Assembly: GCF_038396615.1 (NCBI RefSeq)
Contig: NZ_CP121689.1
Location: 496,001-560,000, forward strand
Direction of reading: 5' to 3'
Length of the DNA: 64,000 bases
Origin: Thermatribacter velox
GTDB lineage: Bacteria > Atribacterota > Atribacteria > Atribacterales > Thermatribacteraceae
The position numbers were made by a program, and so were the translations under genes. This document shows, in pieces, positions 24,196-33,166 of this stretch (its first letter is position 1; each line of letters begins with the position of its first letter). The notes under the pieces are model-generated. The model worked only from the letters and a program-made list of their open reading frames with translations. It was not told the DNA's origin and made no database searches.

Positions 24196-25521
24196 ATGGC
24201 CAGGAATTCTAAAGAACCGGAGCTTTTTGCTCCTCCAGAGAAAGTTCGGCAACCTCTTGCTGCTCGAATGCGGCCCAGAACACTTGATGAGCTGGTTGGA
24301 CAGGCGCATCTTACTGGACCTGAGGGTGCTTTGCGCCGGATAGTAGAGACTGGTTATTTGCCTTCTTTAATCTTTTGGGGACCTCCTGGCAGTGGCAAAA
24401 CGTCGGCAGCTTTCATTCTGGCTGATCTCTTGCATTATGCATTTCTTGCTATAAGTGCGGTGTCTTCTGGGATTAAGGAGATTAAAGAAGCCATAAAGGA
24501 AGCGGAGAACAATTTTTCTCTTTATGGCAAAAAGACCGTTTTTTTTATCGATGAAATTCACCGCTTTCACAAGGGTCAGCAAAGTGTCCTTTTGCCCTAT
24601 GTGGAGGAGGGAGTAGTAACCTTAATTGGTTCAACTACCGAAAATCCTTCTTTTGAAGTGATTGCCCCACTTCTTTCCCGGGTTCAGGTGTTGATTTTCA
24701 ATAAAATATCCCCTGAAGAACTGCTTGCCCTGCTTAAAAGAGCACTGTCAGATCCGCGGGGGCTTGATGGCAAAGCTTTAGAAGTAACCAATGAAGCTTT
24801 ACAATTCATTTGCGAACTTTCCGATGGTGATGCTCGACGGGCGTTGAATTTTTTGGAATTTGCATATGTAACTGCCCGGAAAGAGAAGAAAAAGCTGGAC
24901 CTTGCCTTTGCGCAAAAACTCTTTGGACGCCATACTTTCCTTTACGATAAATCTGGTGAAGCCCATTACGACCTGCTTTCTGCATACCACAAGAGTTTAA
25001 GAGGGAGCGACCCTGATGCGGCACTTTACTGGATGTGTCGCATGCTTGAGGCTGGAGAAGCACCCAGTGCTATTGCACGCCGGTTGATAGCCTGTGCCTC
25101 AGAAGATGTTGGCAACGCCGACCCTTATGCCTTGCTTTTGGCCACTGCTGCCTGGGAAGCGTATAATTTTCTGGGAGAACCGGAGGGAAGGTTAGCGCTG
25201 GCACAGGCAACCATTTATGTAGCCTGTGCTCCTAAGAGCAATGCCTCTTACCGTGCACTCCAGGAGGCTACTGCTGACGTGCGCCGCAAAGGGTCTTTGC
25301 CTGTACCTTTACACCTTCGTAATCCGGTTACTTCGCTAATGAAGGACCTGGACTATGGCAAAGGCTACCTCTATGCTCATGATTTCCCTAATGGGTTTGT
25401 AAAACAGGATTATCTTCCCCCAGAGCTTAAAGGTAGAGTTTACTATCGGCCTACCGACCGGGGATACGAGAAAAAACTACAGCAAAACCTCAAAAACTTC
25501 TGGGGTAAAGAGAGAAGCTGA
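24196..25521 (+). CDS. rarA: Replication-associated recombination protein A (RarA/MgsA)
   Basis: An AAA+ ATPase of about 441 aa. RMRPRTLDELVGQAHLTG is the family entry motif, Walker A is WGPPGSGKTSAA, Walker B is VFFIDEIHRF, and sensor 1 is LIGSTTENPSFEV. The C-terminal tetramerisation part contains ASEDVGNADPYALLLA and PKSNASYRALQEA, diagnostic for RarA/WRNIP1. It acts at stalled replication forks. ATG 24196 is favoured, with GAAGAAGG about 9 nt upstream; TTG 24190 and GTG 24193 are immediate alternatives. A TATAAT lies about 30 bp upstream. Confidence 0.95.
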   Translation: MARNSKEPELFAPPEKVRQPLAARMRPRTLDELVGQAHLTGPEGALRRIVETGYLPSLIFWGPPGSGKTSAAFILADLLHYAFLAISAVSSGIKEIKEAIKEAENNFSLYGKKTVFFIDEIHRFHKGQQSVLLPYVEEGVVTLIGSTTENPSFEVIAPLLSRVQVLIFNKISPEELLALLKRALSDPRGLDGKALEVTNEALQFICELSDGDARRALNFLEFAYVTARKEKKKLDLAFAQKLFGRHTFLYDKSGEAHYDLLSAYHKSLRGSDPDAALYWMCRMLEAGEAPSAIARRLIACASEDVGNADPYALLLATAAWEAYNFLGEPEGRLALAQATIYVACAPKSNASYRALQEATADVRRKGSLPVPLHLRNPVTSLMKDLDYGKGYLYAHDFPNGFVKQDYLPPELKGRVYYRPTDRGYEKKLQQNLKNFWGKERS

Positions 25522-25542
25522 TTTTCTGGCGTTTTGCTTCTA

Positions 25543-25571
25543 TTGACTTACTCTTCAAAGTATGATATGAA
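25543..25571 (+). promoter_or_regulatory. Promoter of the deoC cluster
   Basis: TTGACT (25543-25548), a 17-bp spacer and TATGAA (25566-25571). The predicted start of transcription falls at the ATTGTTATAACAAT palindrome. Confidence 0.6.
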
Positions 25572-25576
25572 AACAT

Positions 25577-25590
25577 ATTGTTATAACAAT
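25577..25590. promoter_or_regulatory. Operator-like perfect 14-bp palindrome
   Basis: ATTGTTATAACAAT is perfectly self-complementary and overlaps the expected transcription start of the deoC cluster. A repressor bound here would block the promoter. The GntR-family regulator encoded at 28554 is a candidate ligand; this is inference from position. Confidence 0.5.
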
Positions 25591-25615
25591 TCACCGAAAG
25601 AGAGGAGGCTTTGTT

Positions 25616-26308
25616 ATGGAGTACACCTGTGAAGAGATTGCCAAGATGATAGACCACTCTCTGCTTCGCCCAGAGCTCACTGACCAGGATATTGTTGAGG
25701 GTTGTGAAATTGCCAAAAAATACAATGTTGCTTCCGTTTGCTGTCGGCCCTCTGATGTAGCGCTTGCCAAAAAACTTCTTGCAGGAAGTGAGGTTAAGGT
25801 GGGAGCAGTGGTGGGGTTTCCCCATGGTTCACACAAAACGGAGACCAAAGTTTTTGAAGCGGAACAAGCGATAAAGGACGGAGCCGAAGAGCTGGACATG
25901 GTTATTCACATTGGTAAGCTGAGAAGCAGAGATTTTGACTATGTTCGGGAAGACATTAAGGCAGTTTGCGATGTTGCGCACCGCCATGGAGTTATTGTGA
26001 AGGTCATACTTGAAAACTGTTACCTTGATGATGAGTTGAAAAGGATAGGTTGCAAGCTTGCTGAAGAAGCTGGTGCCGACTTTGTAAAGACTTCGACTGG
26101 CTTCGCTCCGGGTGGTGCAACTATTGAGGACCTCAAGCTGATGCGGGAGAGCGTTTCTCCAAGGGTGCAGGTTAAGGCTGCTGGTGGTGTGCGCACACTT
26201 GATGCTGCTTTGAAGGTTAGGGAGGTGGGAGTTACTCGTTTTGGTGCCACAAAGACAGCCGAGATAATGGAAGAATGTTATCGAAGAAAAAAGCAAGGTT
26301 GTTGTTGA
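25616..26308 (+). CDS. deoC: Deoxyribose-phosphate aldolase
   Basis: A 230-aa class I aldolase. IAKMIDHSLLRPELT opens it, VVGFPHGSHKTETKVFEA follows, and GADFVKTSTGFAPGGAT carries the Schiff-base Lys; VKAAGGVRT contains the second conserved Lys. It cleaves 2-deoxyribose 5-phosphate to glyceraldehyde 3-phosphate and acetaldehyde. GAGAGGAGG precedes the ATG. It is the first gene of a cluster with a flavin oxidoreductase and sugar enzymes, so the aldolase may act on a different deoxy-sugar phosphate than deoxyribose 5-phosphate. Confidence 0.94.
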   Translation: MEYTCEEIAKMIDHSLLRPELTDQDIVEGCEIAKKYNVASVCCRPSDVALAKKLLAGSEVKVGAVVGFPHGSHKTETKVFEAEQAIKDGAEELDMVIHIGKLRSRDFDYVREDIKAVCDVAHRHGVIVKVILENCYLDDELKRIGCKLAEEAGADFVKTSTGFAPGGATIEDLKLMRESVSPRVQVKAAGGVRTLDAALKVREVGVTRFGATKTAEIMEECYRRKKQGCC

Positions 26309-26324
26309 AGGGAGGTAGTTTCTT

Positions 26325-28445
26325 TTGGCTAATCAAAATTTTCCTCATCTTTTTTCTCCAATTGAAATCGGTAATTTTGTGGTTCCCAACCGTATTGTGC
26401 ATGTTCCCACCGATATAAGCTCTGCCAATGCGGATGGTTCGGTGAATGAGCGGGTTATAACCTACCATGAAGAAATTGCCAAGGGTGGTACCGGCTTTAT
26501 AATCGTGGGTGCAACAACTCCTGATAAGGCTACGGGCCGGCCTACGGTGACCTGTCTGGCTGCAGATGAAGACCCGATGATACCCGGGCTTGCTCGCCTG
26601 GCTGAAGCGATGCATCGCCACGGTGCAAAATGTGCAGTACAGATTCAGCACCCTGGCCGTCAAGCTGCCTGGCCCCGCAAAGACCTCTTTTCAGCTACCG
26701 ACATGGTAGTTTCCCTTCCCGGTTCTGCAGGCCATGAAATAGTTTACGCAGAGGACCTTGGAAAATCTGGTAAATCCATTCGTGCCATGACCATTGAAGA
26801 AATTTACGATTTAATCGAAAAATTCGCTGAGGCAGCCTGGCGGATTCAACAAGCTGGGTTTGACGCCGTCGAACTCCACGGTGCACATGGCTACCTTATT
26901 GCCCAGTTTATGAGTCCTTATGTCAACAAGCGTAATGACCGTTTTGGCGGGAGCTTTATCAATCGCATGCGTTTCGTGCTGGAAATAGTTGACCGCATAA
27001 AGCTTAAGTGTGGCAAGAAATTCCCCATCGGCATTCGTTATTCTGGCGAAGAGTGGATTGAAGGCGGTAGAACCCTTGATGAAAGCATTAAGATTGCCAA
27101 GCTTATGGAAGAAGCTGGTGTAGCTTTCCTGGACATCAGCGCAGGCATATTTGAAGTTCCGGGTCCGACCATGGATCCCATGTACTATCCTCAGGGTTGG
27201 AACACTTACACTGCTGAAGAAATCAAGAAACACGTTAAAATTCCAGTCATCACCAGTCATACCTTGCGTGACCCAGCATATTGTGAGCGTATTCTGGCTG
27301 AGGGTAAGACTGATATGGTAGGCCTTTCCAGGCAGCTCATTGCTGACCCCTACTGGGCCAACAAGGCAAAGTACGGAAAGGTAGACGAAATTCGCAAGTG
27401 CATTTCCTGTCTGGTTGGCTGCTGGCAGGAATCTTTAATGATTAAGCGAGAGATGCGTTGTGCTATTAACCCGGCTATCGGCGATGAGCGGTTCATAAAC
27501 CTTCCCAGGGCCAAGAAGAGTCTGAAAGTGGCTGTGGTTGGTGGTGGACCGGGTGGAATGGAAACTGCTCGCATTGCTACCTTGCGAGGACACCAGGTAA
27601 CCATTTTTGAAAAGACAGGAGAACTTGGTGGAGCCATTCTTTACTGCTGCACGGTGGCTGGCAAAAACAAGATGCGCTGGTATGCTGACTGGCAGAGACG
27701 GCAGATGAAGAAGCTGGGAGTTGAAGTGCGCTATCGAACAGTTCCTACTATTGAGGACCTCAAGGCTTTTGATGCAGTTGTTGTGGCCACGGGGAGCAAA
27801 GTACAGAAACCGGATATTCCCGGCATCGACCTTCCGCTGGTTGTAAACTTCCAGGATATCCTCCGTTGCAAAACCAAAGGTTGCGAGTACTATCCTGGTG
27901 ATAAGCCAGAGCCGGTAGAAGTTGGAGAAGTGGTACTGGTCTGGGGAGATCATTTCGGTGCAGCTGATGCAGTTGAAAAGCTCGGTGTGGAAGGCAAAAA
28001 GGTTTACATAGTTACCGAAAAAAAAGAGTTTGCTTCCTGGATGGAACCCTGCCACCGGGACGTGATGATGAAGAGATTTGCCGGCAGCAATGGCGAAGGG
28101 CTTAAGGGACGCACTTTTGCTCACCCGGTGACCATCCTGGCTTCTTCCACGGTGCTTGAAATTCGAGAAGATGGTAGTGTGGTAGTTCAGGATAACGAAT
28201 TTAACCGCAAGACGATAAAAGTGGATAATGTAGTGCTCGCCAACGTGGTGCCGGATGACAGCCTGTACCAGGAACTACTTGCAGCAGGTTTGAACGTGAC
28301 CAAAATTGGTGATGCCAAAACAGTACGTAACCTGCGTGGTGCAGTCACTGATGGAGCAAATATAGCCCTGACGCTTGACGAGGGCATTTTGCTCAATGCT
28401 AACTTGGAAATTATTTCTAACCTGCCCACCGAAATCGAGCTTTAA
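26325..28445 (+). CDS. OYE-like NAD(P)H:flavin oxidoreductase (2,4-dienoyl-CoA reductase/BaiCD-like)
   Basis: 706 aa in two halves. Residues 1-360 are an Old Yellow Enzyme TIM barrel with the catalytic segment AVELHGAHGYLIAQFMSP and RNDRFGGSF. A 4Fe-4S cluster follows (CISCLVGC and later MRCAINP). From about 400 comes an FAD/NADH module with VAVVGGGPGGMETARIA and DAVVVATGS. This is the 2,4-dienoyl-CoA reductase/trimethylamine dehydrogenase architecture; such enzymes reduce activated C=C bonds. TTG 26325 has GGGAGGTAG upstream and lies 16 bp after deoC. The substrate is unknown; placement among sugar genes suggests an unsaturated or keto sugar intermediate. Confidence 0.9.
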   Translation: MANQNFPHLFSPIEIGNFVVPNRIVHVPTDISSANADGSVNERVITYHEEIAKGGTGFIIVGATTPDKATGRPTVTCLAADEDPMIPGLARLAEAMHRHGAKCAVQIQHPGRQAAWPRKDLFSATDMVVSLPGSAGHEIVYAEDLGKSGKSIRAMTIEEIYDLIEKFAEAAWRIQQAGFDAVELHGAHGYLIAQFMSPYVNKRNDRFGGSFINRMRFVLEIVDRIKLKCGKKFPIGIRYSGEEWIEGGRTLDESIKIAKLMEEAGVAFLDISAGIFEVPGPTMDPMYYPQGWNTYTAEEIKKHVKIPVITSHTLRDPAYCERILAEGKTDMVGLSRQLIADPYWANKAKYGKVDEIRKCISCLVGCWQESLMIKREMRCAINPAIGDERFINLPRAKKSLKVAVVGGGPGGMETARIATLRGHQVTIFEKTGELGGAILYCCTVAGKNKMRWYADWQRRQMKKLGVEVRYRTVPTIEDLKAFDAVVVATGSKVQKPDIPGIDLPLVVNFQDILRCKTKGCEYYPGDKPEPVEVGEVVLVWGDHFGAADAVEKLGVEGKKVYIVTEKKEFASWMEPCHRDVMMKRFAGSNGEGLKGRTFAHPVTILASSTVLEIREDGSVVVQDNEFNRKTIKVDNVVLANVVPDDSLYQELLAAGLNVTKIGDAKTVRNLRGAVTDGANIALTLDEGILLNANLEIISNLPTEIEL

Positions 28446-28454
28446 TCTGGTGTG

Positions 28455-28498
28455 ATTTTGCAGCTTCCCAAACGGAAACGTTTGGGAAGCTGCAAAAT
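28455..28498. repeat. 20-bp perfect hairpin with GAAA tetraloop
   Basis: Arms 28455-28474 and 28479-28498 are exactly complementary and enclose GAAA, a GNRA tetraloop closed by G-C. It starts 9 bp after the flavoenzyme stop. No U-tract follows on either strand. The right arm contains the -35 element of the gntR promoter, so it could be a terminator for the upstream genes, an operator, or both. Confidence 0.75.
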
Positions 28499-28509
28499 TG
28501 GGGTATAAT
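28482..28509 (+). promoter_or_regulatory. Promoter of the gntR-ROK-oxidoreductase genes
   Basis: TTGGGA (28482-28487), a 16-bp spacer and TATAAT (28504-28509). The -35 sits inside the right arm of the preceding hairpin. Confidence 0.5.
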
Positions 28510-28553
28510 AAGCTGCAAAAACACTTCGGGCAGGCTGGTGAAACAGAGGGGTT

Positions 28554-29336
28554 ATGGAAGAAATTTACTCCAATCGAGATGTTCCACTCTATGTTCAGCT
28601 TAAAAACATATTGAAAAACCAGATACTTAGTGGCGCACTTAAACCAGGGGACCGTCTTCCTTCTGAAAACGAACTGGGGCAGGTTTACAAAGTGAGCAGG
28701 ATCACAGTGCGCCAGGCCATCAATGCTTTAGTTCAGGAGGGTTTGGTTTACCGCCAGCAAGGCAGGGGTACCTTTGTTGCCTCGCTCAAGCTCCGAAGAA
28801 GGTTGCCCAGGCTCTACAGTTTCAGTGAAGACATGCTGGAGTTGGGATTAAGACCCAGCTCTCGAGTAATCACCCAGAGGGTGGTCGAGGCTGAAGAAGA
28901 CGTTGCGGAGCTCCTGCACCTTTCAGGTGAAAACAAAAAGGTAAACGAAATTGTGAGGGTGCGCCTTGCCAATGGAGACCCCATCCTGGTTGAGCATACC
29001 TACATTCCCTATTTTCTCTGTCCGGACCTGGTCCAGGAGGACCTGGGTCAGGGGTCTCTCTATGCCGTTTTGAGGGATAAATACGGCCTGGTTCTGGTGC
29101 ATGCTTTTGAAACTTATGAAGTGGGCAGCATAAGGAAAAGGGAAGCAGAAATTCTGGGCTGTCGTCGAGGGTTGCCGGCCTTCCTGATAGAGAGGGTTGC
29201 TTTTCTGAAAAACGATGTCCCAGTCGAACTTACGCGCTCCGTGGCCCGGGGAGATCGCCTGCGTTTTACTGTACACCTGGTTGCTGATCAGGCACAAATC
29301 CGTCGAAGAATAGATTTTGAGGGGGATCGAAAATGA
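28554..29336 (+). CDS. GntR-family (HutC subfamily) transcriptional regulator
   Basis: 260 aa. The winged helix-turn-helix at about residues 10-75 contains VPLYVQLKNILKNQILSG, LKPGDRLPSENELGQVYKVS and TVRQAINALVQEGLVYRQQG. The C-terminal half is a UTRA ligand domain typical of HutC-type regulators that sense sugar phosphates or related metabolites. Its start follows GAGGGG. It overlaps the ROK kinase by 4 bp, so it probably regulates this sugar cluster, including itself. Confidence 0.93.
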   Translation: MEEIYSNRDVPLYVQLKNILKNQILSGALKPGDRLPSENELGQVYKVSRITVRQAINALVQEGLVYRQQGRGTFVASLKLRRRLPRLYSFSEDMLELGLRPSSRVITQRVVEAEEDVAELLHLSGENKKVNEIVRVRLANGDPILVEHTYIPYFLCPDLVQEDLGQGSLYAVLRDKYGLVLVHAFETYEVGSIRKREAEILGCRRGLPAFLIERVAFLKNDVPVELTRSVARGDRLRFTVHLVADQAQIRRRIDFEGDRK

Positions 29337-30316
29337 GTGAAAGGGCGTTTCTGGGAGTGGACCTTGGAGGGACCAATACCAAAATTGCCGTAGTCGACGA
29401 AGATGGAAAGGTATTGCAACGCTCGACCATACCTACCAGAGCAATGCGCAAGGCTGAAGAAGTTATAGAGGATATCGCTCAAGAAGCGGTACGTCTTAAA
29501 GAAAGCGTTACTGCTGGGGTGAGTGTGGAGGCTCTGGGTATAGGCATTCCCGGCCTTATTGACTGGAAGGAAGGGGTTGGAATTCTTCTCCCCAACTTTC
29601 CCAACAAGTGGAAAGGGGTACCCATTAAAAGGCTCCTGGAAGAGAGAACTTCCTTGCCGGTAGCGGTTATCAACGACGTTAGAGCGATTACGCTTGCTGA
29701 GAAGCGCTTTGGCGCGGGGCGAGAAGTTACCAGTATGGCCATGGTGGCTATTGGTACTGGTATCGGTGGTGGTGTGGTTATCAATGGGGAGCTTTACATA
29801 GGAAAAGATGGGAGTGCTGGAGAGTTTGGCCATATCACCGTTGAGCCGCAGGGTGTAAGATGTGGGTGTGGCAACAGGGGTTGTCTTGAAGCCTATGCTT
29901 CGGGTCCTGCCATGGTGGCTTCCGCCCTGAGGGCTTTAGTCCAGCAAAATGACACTTTAATTCGGGATATGGTGGAAGGAGACCTCAACAGAGTAACACC
30001 CCGAGTTATTGCTGAAGCTGCAGGCAAAGGAGATGAAATAGCAAAAGAAATAATCACCAGGGCAGGCTTTTACATTGGTCAGGCTCTTTCCAATATCTGC
30101 GTGGTTGTTAATCCGGAGATGATCGTGATAGGGGGCGGAGTTGCTCAAGCTGGAGACCTGCTTTTTGAAAGCATCTGGCGAGGTTTAAAAGAGCGGCTCT
30201 TTATGGCTCCGGTTGATACCATTAAATTTTCTCCTGCTTTGCTGGGAATGGATGCTGGTGTAGTTGGTACAGCGACCTGGGCAAAAGAACAATGGACAAA
30301 GGGGGTTATAGGATGA
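29333..30316 (+). CDS. ROK-family sugar kinase
   Basis: A 327-aa ROK kinase. [19 protein letters not shown] is the ATP phosphate motif. [16 protein letters not shown] and [15 protein letters not shown] follow, the latter with the sugar-binding Glu/His. [15 protein letters not shown] is the zinc-binding ROK signature. It phosphorylates a hexose or amino sugar at C6 in the cytoplasm. Its ATGA overlaps with both gntR and the next oxidoreductase show a tightly coupled operon. Glucose is the common substrate; the context hints at something less ordinary. Confidence 0.93.
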   Translation: MSERAFLGVDLGGTNTKIAVVDEDGKVLQRSTIPTRAMRKAEEVIEDIAQEAVRLKESVTAGVSVEALGIGIPGLIDWKEGVGILLPNFPNKWKGVPIKRLLEERTSLPVAVINDVRAITLAEKRFGAGREVTSMAMVAIGTGIGGGVVINGELYIGKDGSAGEFGHITVEPQGVRCGCGNRGCLEAYASGPAMVASALRALVQQNDTLIRDMVEGDLNRVTPRVIAEAAGKGDEIAKEIITRAGFYIGQALSNICVVVNPEMIVIGGGVAQAGDLLFESIWRGLKERLFMAPVDTIKFSPALLGMDAGVVGTATWAKEQWTKGVIG

Positions 30317-31473
30317 GCAGAACTCTTAAAATGGGAGTTATTGGTACTGGTTTTATAGGACCAGCACATGTTGAGGCTGCAAGACGCACTGCCCTGGCTG
30401 AAGTGGTAGCAGTAGCTGATGTGAACGACGAAGTGGCTCAAAAGAAAGCTCAGGAACTGGCCATTCCAAAGTGGTATGGTGACTATCGAGAACTGCTTAA
30501 AAATGACGAGGTGGAAGTGGTTCACATTTGTACTCCCAACTTTTTGCACTACAAAATGAGCAAAGAGGCACTGCTTGCTGGAAAGCACGTGGTTTGTGAA
30601 AAACCACTGGCCATGAACCGCAGAGAAGCAGAAGAGCTGGTGGAACTCGCCGAAAAGAAAAATCTGGTCAATGCCGTTCACTTTAACATCCGATATTACC
30701 CCCTGGCACGTGAAGCTCACTTCATGGTGAAAAATGGCAAAGTAGGCAAAATCTTCGCTATACACGGCTCTTATCTTCAGGACTGGCTTTTCTACGATAC
30801 TGACTATAACTGGCGCTTGGAGCCTGAGTTGAGTGGAGATTCCCGGGCTGTTGCCGATATTGGTTCTCACTGGTTGGACCTTATCGAGTACATAAGTGGG
30901 GACCGGGTAGTAGAAGTTTTTGCTGATTTTGCTACCTTCCACAAGATTCGCAAAAAGCCCTTAAAGCCTGTGGAAACCTATGCAGGAAAAATTCTGCGTC
31001 CTGAAGACTACCAGGATATTCCCATAAATACCGAAGACTATGCCAGTGTGCTTTTGCACTTCAAAAATGGTGCCCACGGTGTTATGACTGTTAATCAAGT
31101 GGCAGCAGGAAGGAAGAATCGCCTGTTCTTTGAAATTCATGGTTCTGAATGCGCTTTAAGCTGGGATTCTGAGCGGCCCAATGAGTTGTGGATTGGAAGG
31201 AGAGACAAGGCTAACGAAGTGTTGATGAAAGATCCTTCGCTGCTTTCTGAAGAGACCCGGGGGATTGTTTCCTTCCCTGGAGGACATAACGAAGGCTTTC
31301 CTGATACTTCCAAGCAGATGTTTAAAGAAGTGTATCGCTTCATTCTGGATGCTGAGAACAAGCGGGGAACCGCTCCTTCTTTCCCAACTTTCCGGGATGG
31401 GCTGCGTGAGGTGATTTTGTGTGAGGCCATTCTGGAAAGTGCCCGTAGCGGGCGCTGGGTGAAGGTTGAATGA
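30313..31473 (+). CDS. Gfo/Idh/MocA-family NAD(P)-dependent oxidoreductase
   Basis: A 386-aa dehydrogenase. The N-terminal Rossmann fold has [17 protein letters not shown]. The family motif [19 protein letters not shown] carries the conserved EKP Lys. The C-terminal alpha/beta domain holds [16 protein letters not shown] with the catalytic His. The group oxidises hydroxyls of sugars, inositols or glycosides to ketones. ATG 30313 overlaps the ROK stop (ATGA); ATG 30292 lies inside that gene. Followed 17 bp later by a TIM-barrel isomerase, the usual partner in inositol/3-keto-sugar pathways. Confidence 0.93.
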   Translation: MSRTLKMGVIGTGFIGPAHVEAARRTALAEVVAVADVNDEVAQKKAQELAIPKWYGDYRELLKNDEVEVVHICTPNFLHYKMSKEALLAGKHVVCEKPLAMNRREAEELVELAEKKNLVNAVHFNIRYYPLAREAHFMVKNGKVGKIFAIHGSYLQDWLFYDTDYNWRLEPELSGDSRAVADIGSHWLDLIEYISGDRVVEVFADFATFHKIRKKPLKPVETYAGKILRPEDYQDIPINTEDYASVLLHFKNGAHGVMTVNQVAAGRKNRLFFEIHGSECALSWDSERPNELWIGRRDKANEVLMKDPSLLSEETRGIVSFPGGHNEGFPDTSKQMFKEVYRFILDAENKRGTAPSFPTFRDGLREVILCEAILESARSGRWVKVE

Positions 31474-31490
31474 AGAAGGAGGAGAGACTG

Positions 31491-32399
31491 ATGAAGATAG
31501 GTTTTATGACTGCTTGTCTTCCGGAGCTCACTCTGGAAGAAATAGCGAGTTGGGCTTCCCAAAACGGTTTTGAAATGCTGGAGGTTGCCTGCTGGCCCAA
31601 AACTTACGAAAAGAGGCGCTATGCGGGAACGCAGCATATAGATGTTGAAAACTTGAATTCAGAAAGTGCTGCCCAGATACGGGAAATGCTCAAGAAATAT
31701 AAGCTGGAAATTTCTTCTCTCGGTTATTATCCCAACAATCTGGATCCAGACCTTGAACGACGCAAATTTTATCATGAGCATCTAAAAAAAGTTATCAAGG
31801 CGGCTTCGCTTCTTGGTGTGGGTGTAGTGGGCACTTTTGTCGGAAGAGACCCTCGCATGAACGTTGAAGAAGCTTTAGAAGAATATGGTAAAGTCTTTCC
31901 AGAGCTTGTGAAGTTTGCCGAAGATCATGGAGTTAAGTTGGCTATAGAAAATTGTCCCATGCTCTACACTATTGACCGCTGGCCAGGAGGGACCAATCTG
32001 GCTACCACACCAGAAATTTGGGAACGTATGTTTGAAATTATTCCTTCCGATTATTTGGGCTTGAATCTTGACCCTTCACACCTTATCTGGCAACAGATAG
32101 ATTACGTTAAAGCTGTCTATGACTTTCGGGAAAAAATCTTCCATACCCATGCCAAAGATACCAAAATTCTCAAAGACCGCTTGAACCAGGTAGGCATCTT
32201 TGGTTTCGGATGGTATGTGGATAAAGTTGCTGGCACTGGGGACATTGATTGGAAATCCTTTATCCGTGCCCTGTATGACGTGGGTTATGATTATGTGGTG
32301 AGTGTAGAACACGAAGATCGCAGCTTTGAGAAAGATGCTGAGAGCAAGCTGAAAGGCATCCTCCTTGCTAAACAGCTTTTGAAGCCCTATCTGGTCTGA
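31491..32399 (+). CDS. Sugar phosphate isomerase/epimerase (xylose isomerase-like TIM barrel)
   Basis: About 302 aa of the AP endonuclease-2/IolE/IolI superfamily. MKIGFMTACLPELTLEEIAS opens the barrel. LAIENCPM, GLNLDPSHLIWQ and FHTHAKDTKIL hold the metal-binding Glu, Asp/His and His, and YVVSVEHEDRSF supplies the last Glu. It probably isomerises or epimerises the product of the adjacent dehydrogenase. ATG 31491 has GGAGG upstream; TTG and other starts nearer the previous gene are less likely. An intrinsic terminator follows. Confidence 0.9.
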   Translation: MKIGFMTACLPELTLEEIASWASQNGFEMLEVACWPKTYEKRRYAGTQHIDVENLNSESAAQIREMLKKYKLEISSLGYYPNNLDPDLERRKFYHEHLKKVIKAASLLGVGVVGTFVGRDPRMNVEEALEEYGKVFPELVKFAEDHGVKLAIENCPMLYTIDRWPGGTNLATTPEIWERMFEIIPSDYLGLNLDPSHLIWQQIDYVKAVYDFREKIFHTHAKDTKILKDRLNQVGIFGFGWYVDKVAGTGDIDWKSFIRALYDVGYDYVVSVEHEDRSFEKDAESKLKGILLAKQLLKPYLV

Positions 32400-32417
32400 A
32401 TGCATTGGTTTTCTTGG

Positions 32418-32453
32418 AAAGCACCCGGCTTACACAGTCCGGGTGCTTTTTTT
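32418..32453 (+). terminator. Intrinsic terminator of the sugar cluster
   Basis: An 11-bp stem AAAGCACCCGG / CCGGGTGCTTT with a 10-nt loop, followed by a run of seven T (32447-32453). It lies 19 bp after the isomerase stop. Confidence 0.92.
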
Positions 32454-32486
32454 ATCTCCCCGTCCTTTCAACTGGTGGTTTTCGGT

Positions 32487-32492
32487 TATAAT
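32487..32492 (+). promoter_or_regulatory. -10 element before the LysE-type exporter
   Basis: TATAAT about 40 bp before the ATG, with CTTTCA 16 bp upstream as a weak -35. The preceding terminator makes a fresh promoter necessary here. Confidence 0.5.
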
Positions 32493-32529
32493 ATAAAAAA
32501 CTGGAGTACTAATGGAAGAAGGTTGCACC

Positions 32530-33165
32530 ATGGAGACCTGGACGTTGCTTTCCATTTTTGCAAGTGCTTTCCTGATAGGGTTTTCGGGGGCTCTAATGCC
32601 TGGTCCTTTGCTTGCGGTGGTGCTTTCAGGGAGCTCAAAAGAGGGTTTCCGGGCTGGTCCTCTGGTGGTTTTGGGACATGCCCTGCTTGAGACGGGCATG
32701 GTTGTTGCCCTGGTCTCAGGCTTGGGAGTGTTTTTTAAAAATGGCTGGGTAATAAAGGTCATTGGTCTTGCCGGTGGGGGTGTACTGGCCTATCTGGGGT
32801 TGGATATGCTCTTATCTTTACGTCGCCTTCAAGGTGACATTTTGCATGGCTCTTCAAAGCCTTTTTCTTCAGGTAGCCTGATATGGAAAGGAATTGTGGC
32901 CAGTCTTTCCAACCCTTATTGGGTGATGTGGTGGGCCACGGTGGGAATGGCGCTGGTGATTTCGGCCAGCCGTTTTCCAATCTGGGGTCCGGTGGTTTTC
33001 TTTCTGGGGCATATTCTTTCTGATTTGGTGTGGTACAGTTTGGTGTCTTTTACCATAGACCGGGGTCGTAATTTCTTTTCTCCCCGTTTTTACAGGGGGA
33101 TGGTGGGCGTGTGTGGTGCTTTGCTGGTTTTTTTTGGTGGGTATTTTGCAATAGGAGTTGTTTGA
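32530..33165 (+). CDS. LysE-family exporter
   Basis: About 211 aa, six hydrophobic helices. [20 protein letters not shown] is the N-terminal LysE/RhtB signature (G-x-x-x-PGP). [17 protein letters not shown] is the second conserved segment. Family members export amino acids or related metabolites from the cytoplasm. ATG 32530 has GAAGAAGG about 7 nt upstream; ATG 32512 with GGAG is a close alternative and adds six residues. It overlaps the ribosome-binding region of the next small gene, so the two are probably co-transcribed. Confidence 0.88.
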   Translation: METWTLLSIFASAFLIGFSGALMPGPLLAVVLSGSSKEGFRAGPLVVLGHALLETGMVVALVSGLGVFFKNGWVIKVIGLAGGGVLAYLGLDMLLSLRRLQGDILHGSSKPFSSGSLIWKGIVASLSNPYWVMWWATVGMALVISASRFPIWGPVVFFLGHILSDLVWYSLVSFTIDRGRNFFSPRFYRGMVGVCGALLVFFGGYFAIGVV

Positions 33166-33166
33166 G

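Noticed and set aside
30145-30942. 265-codon minus-strand ORF opposite the ROK/Gfo genes
   Set aside because: Shadow of two well-supported coding genes; spans their junction and shows no family pattern.
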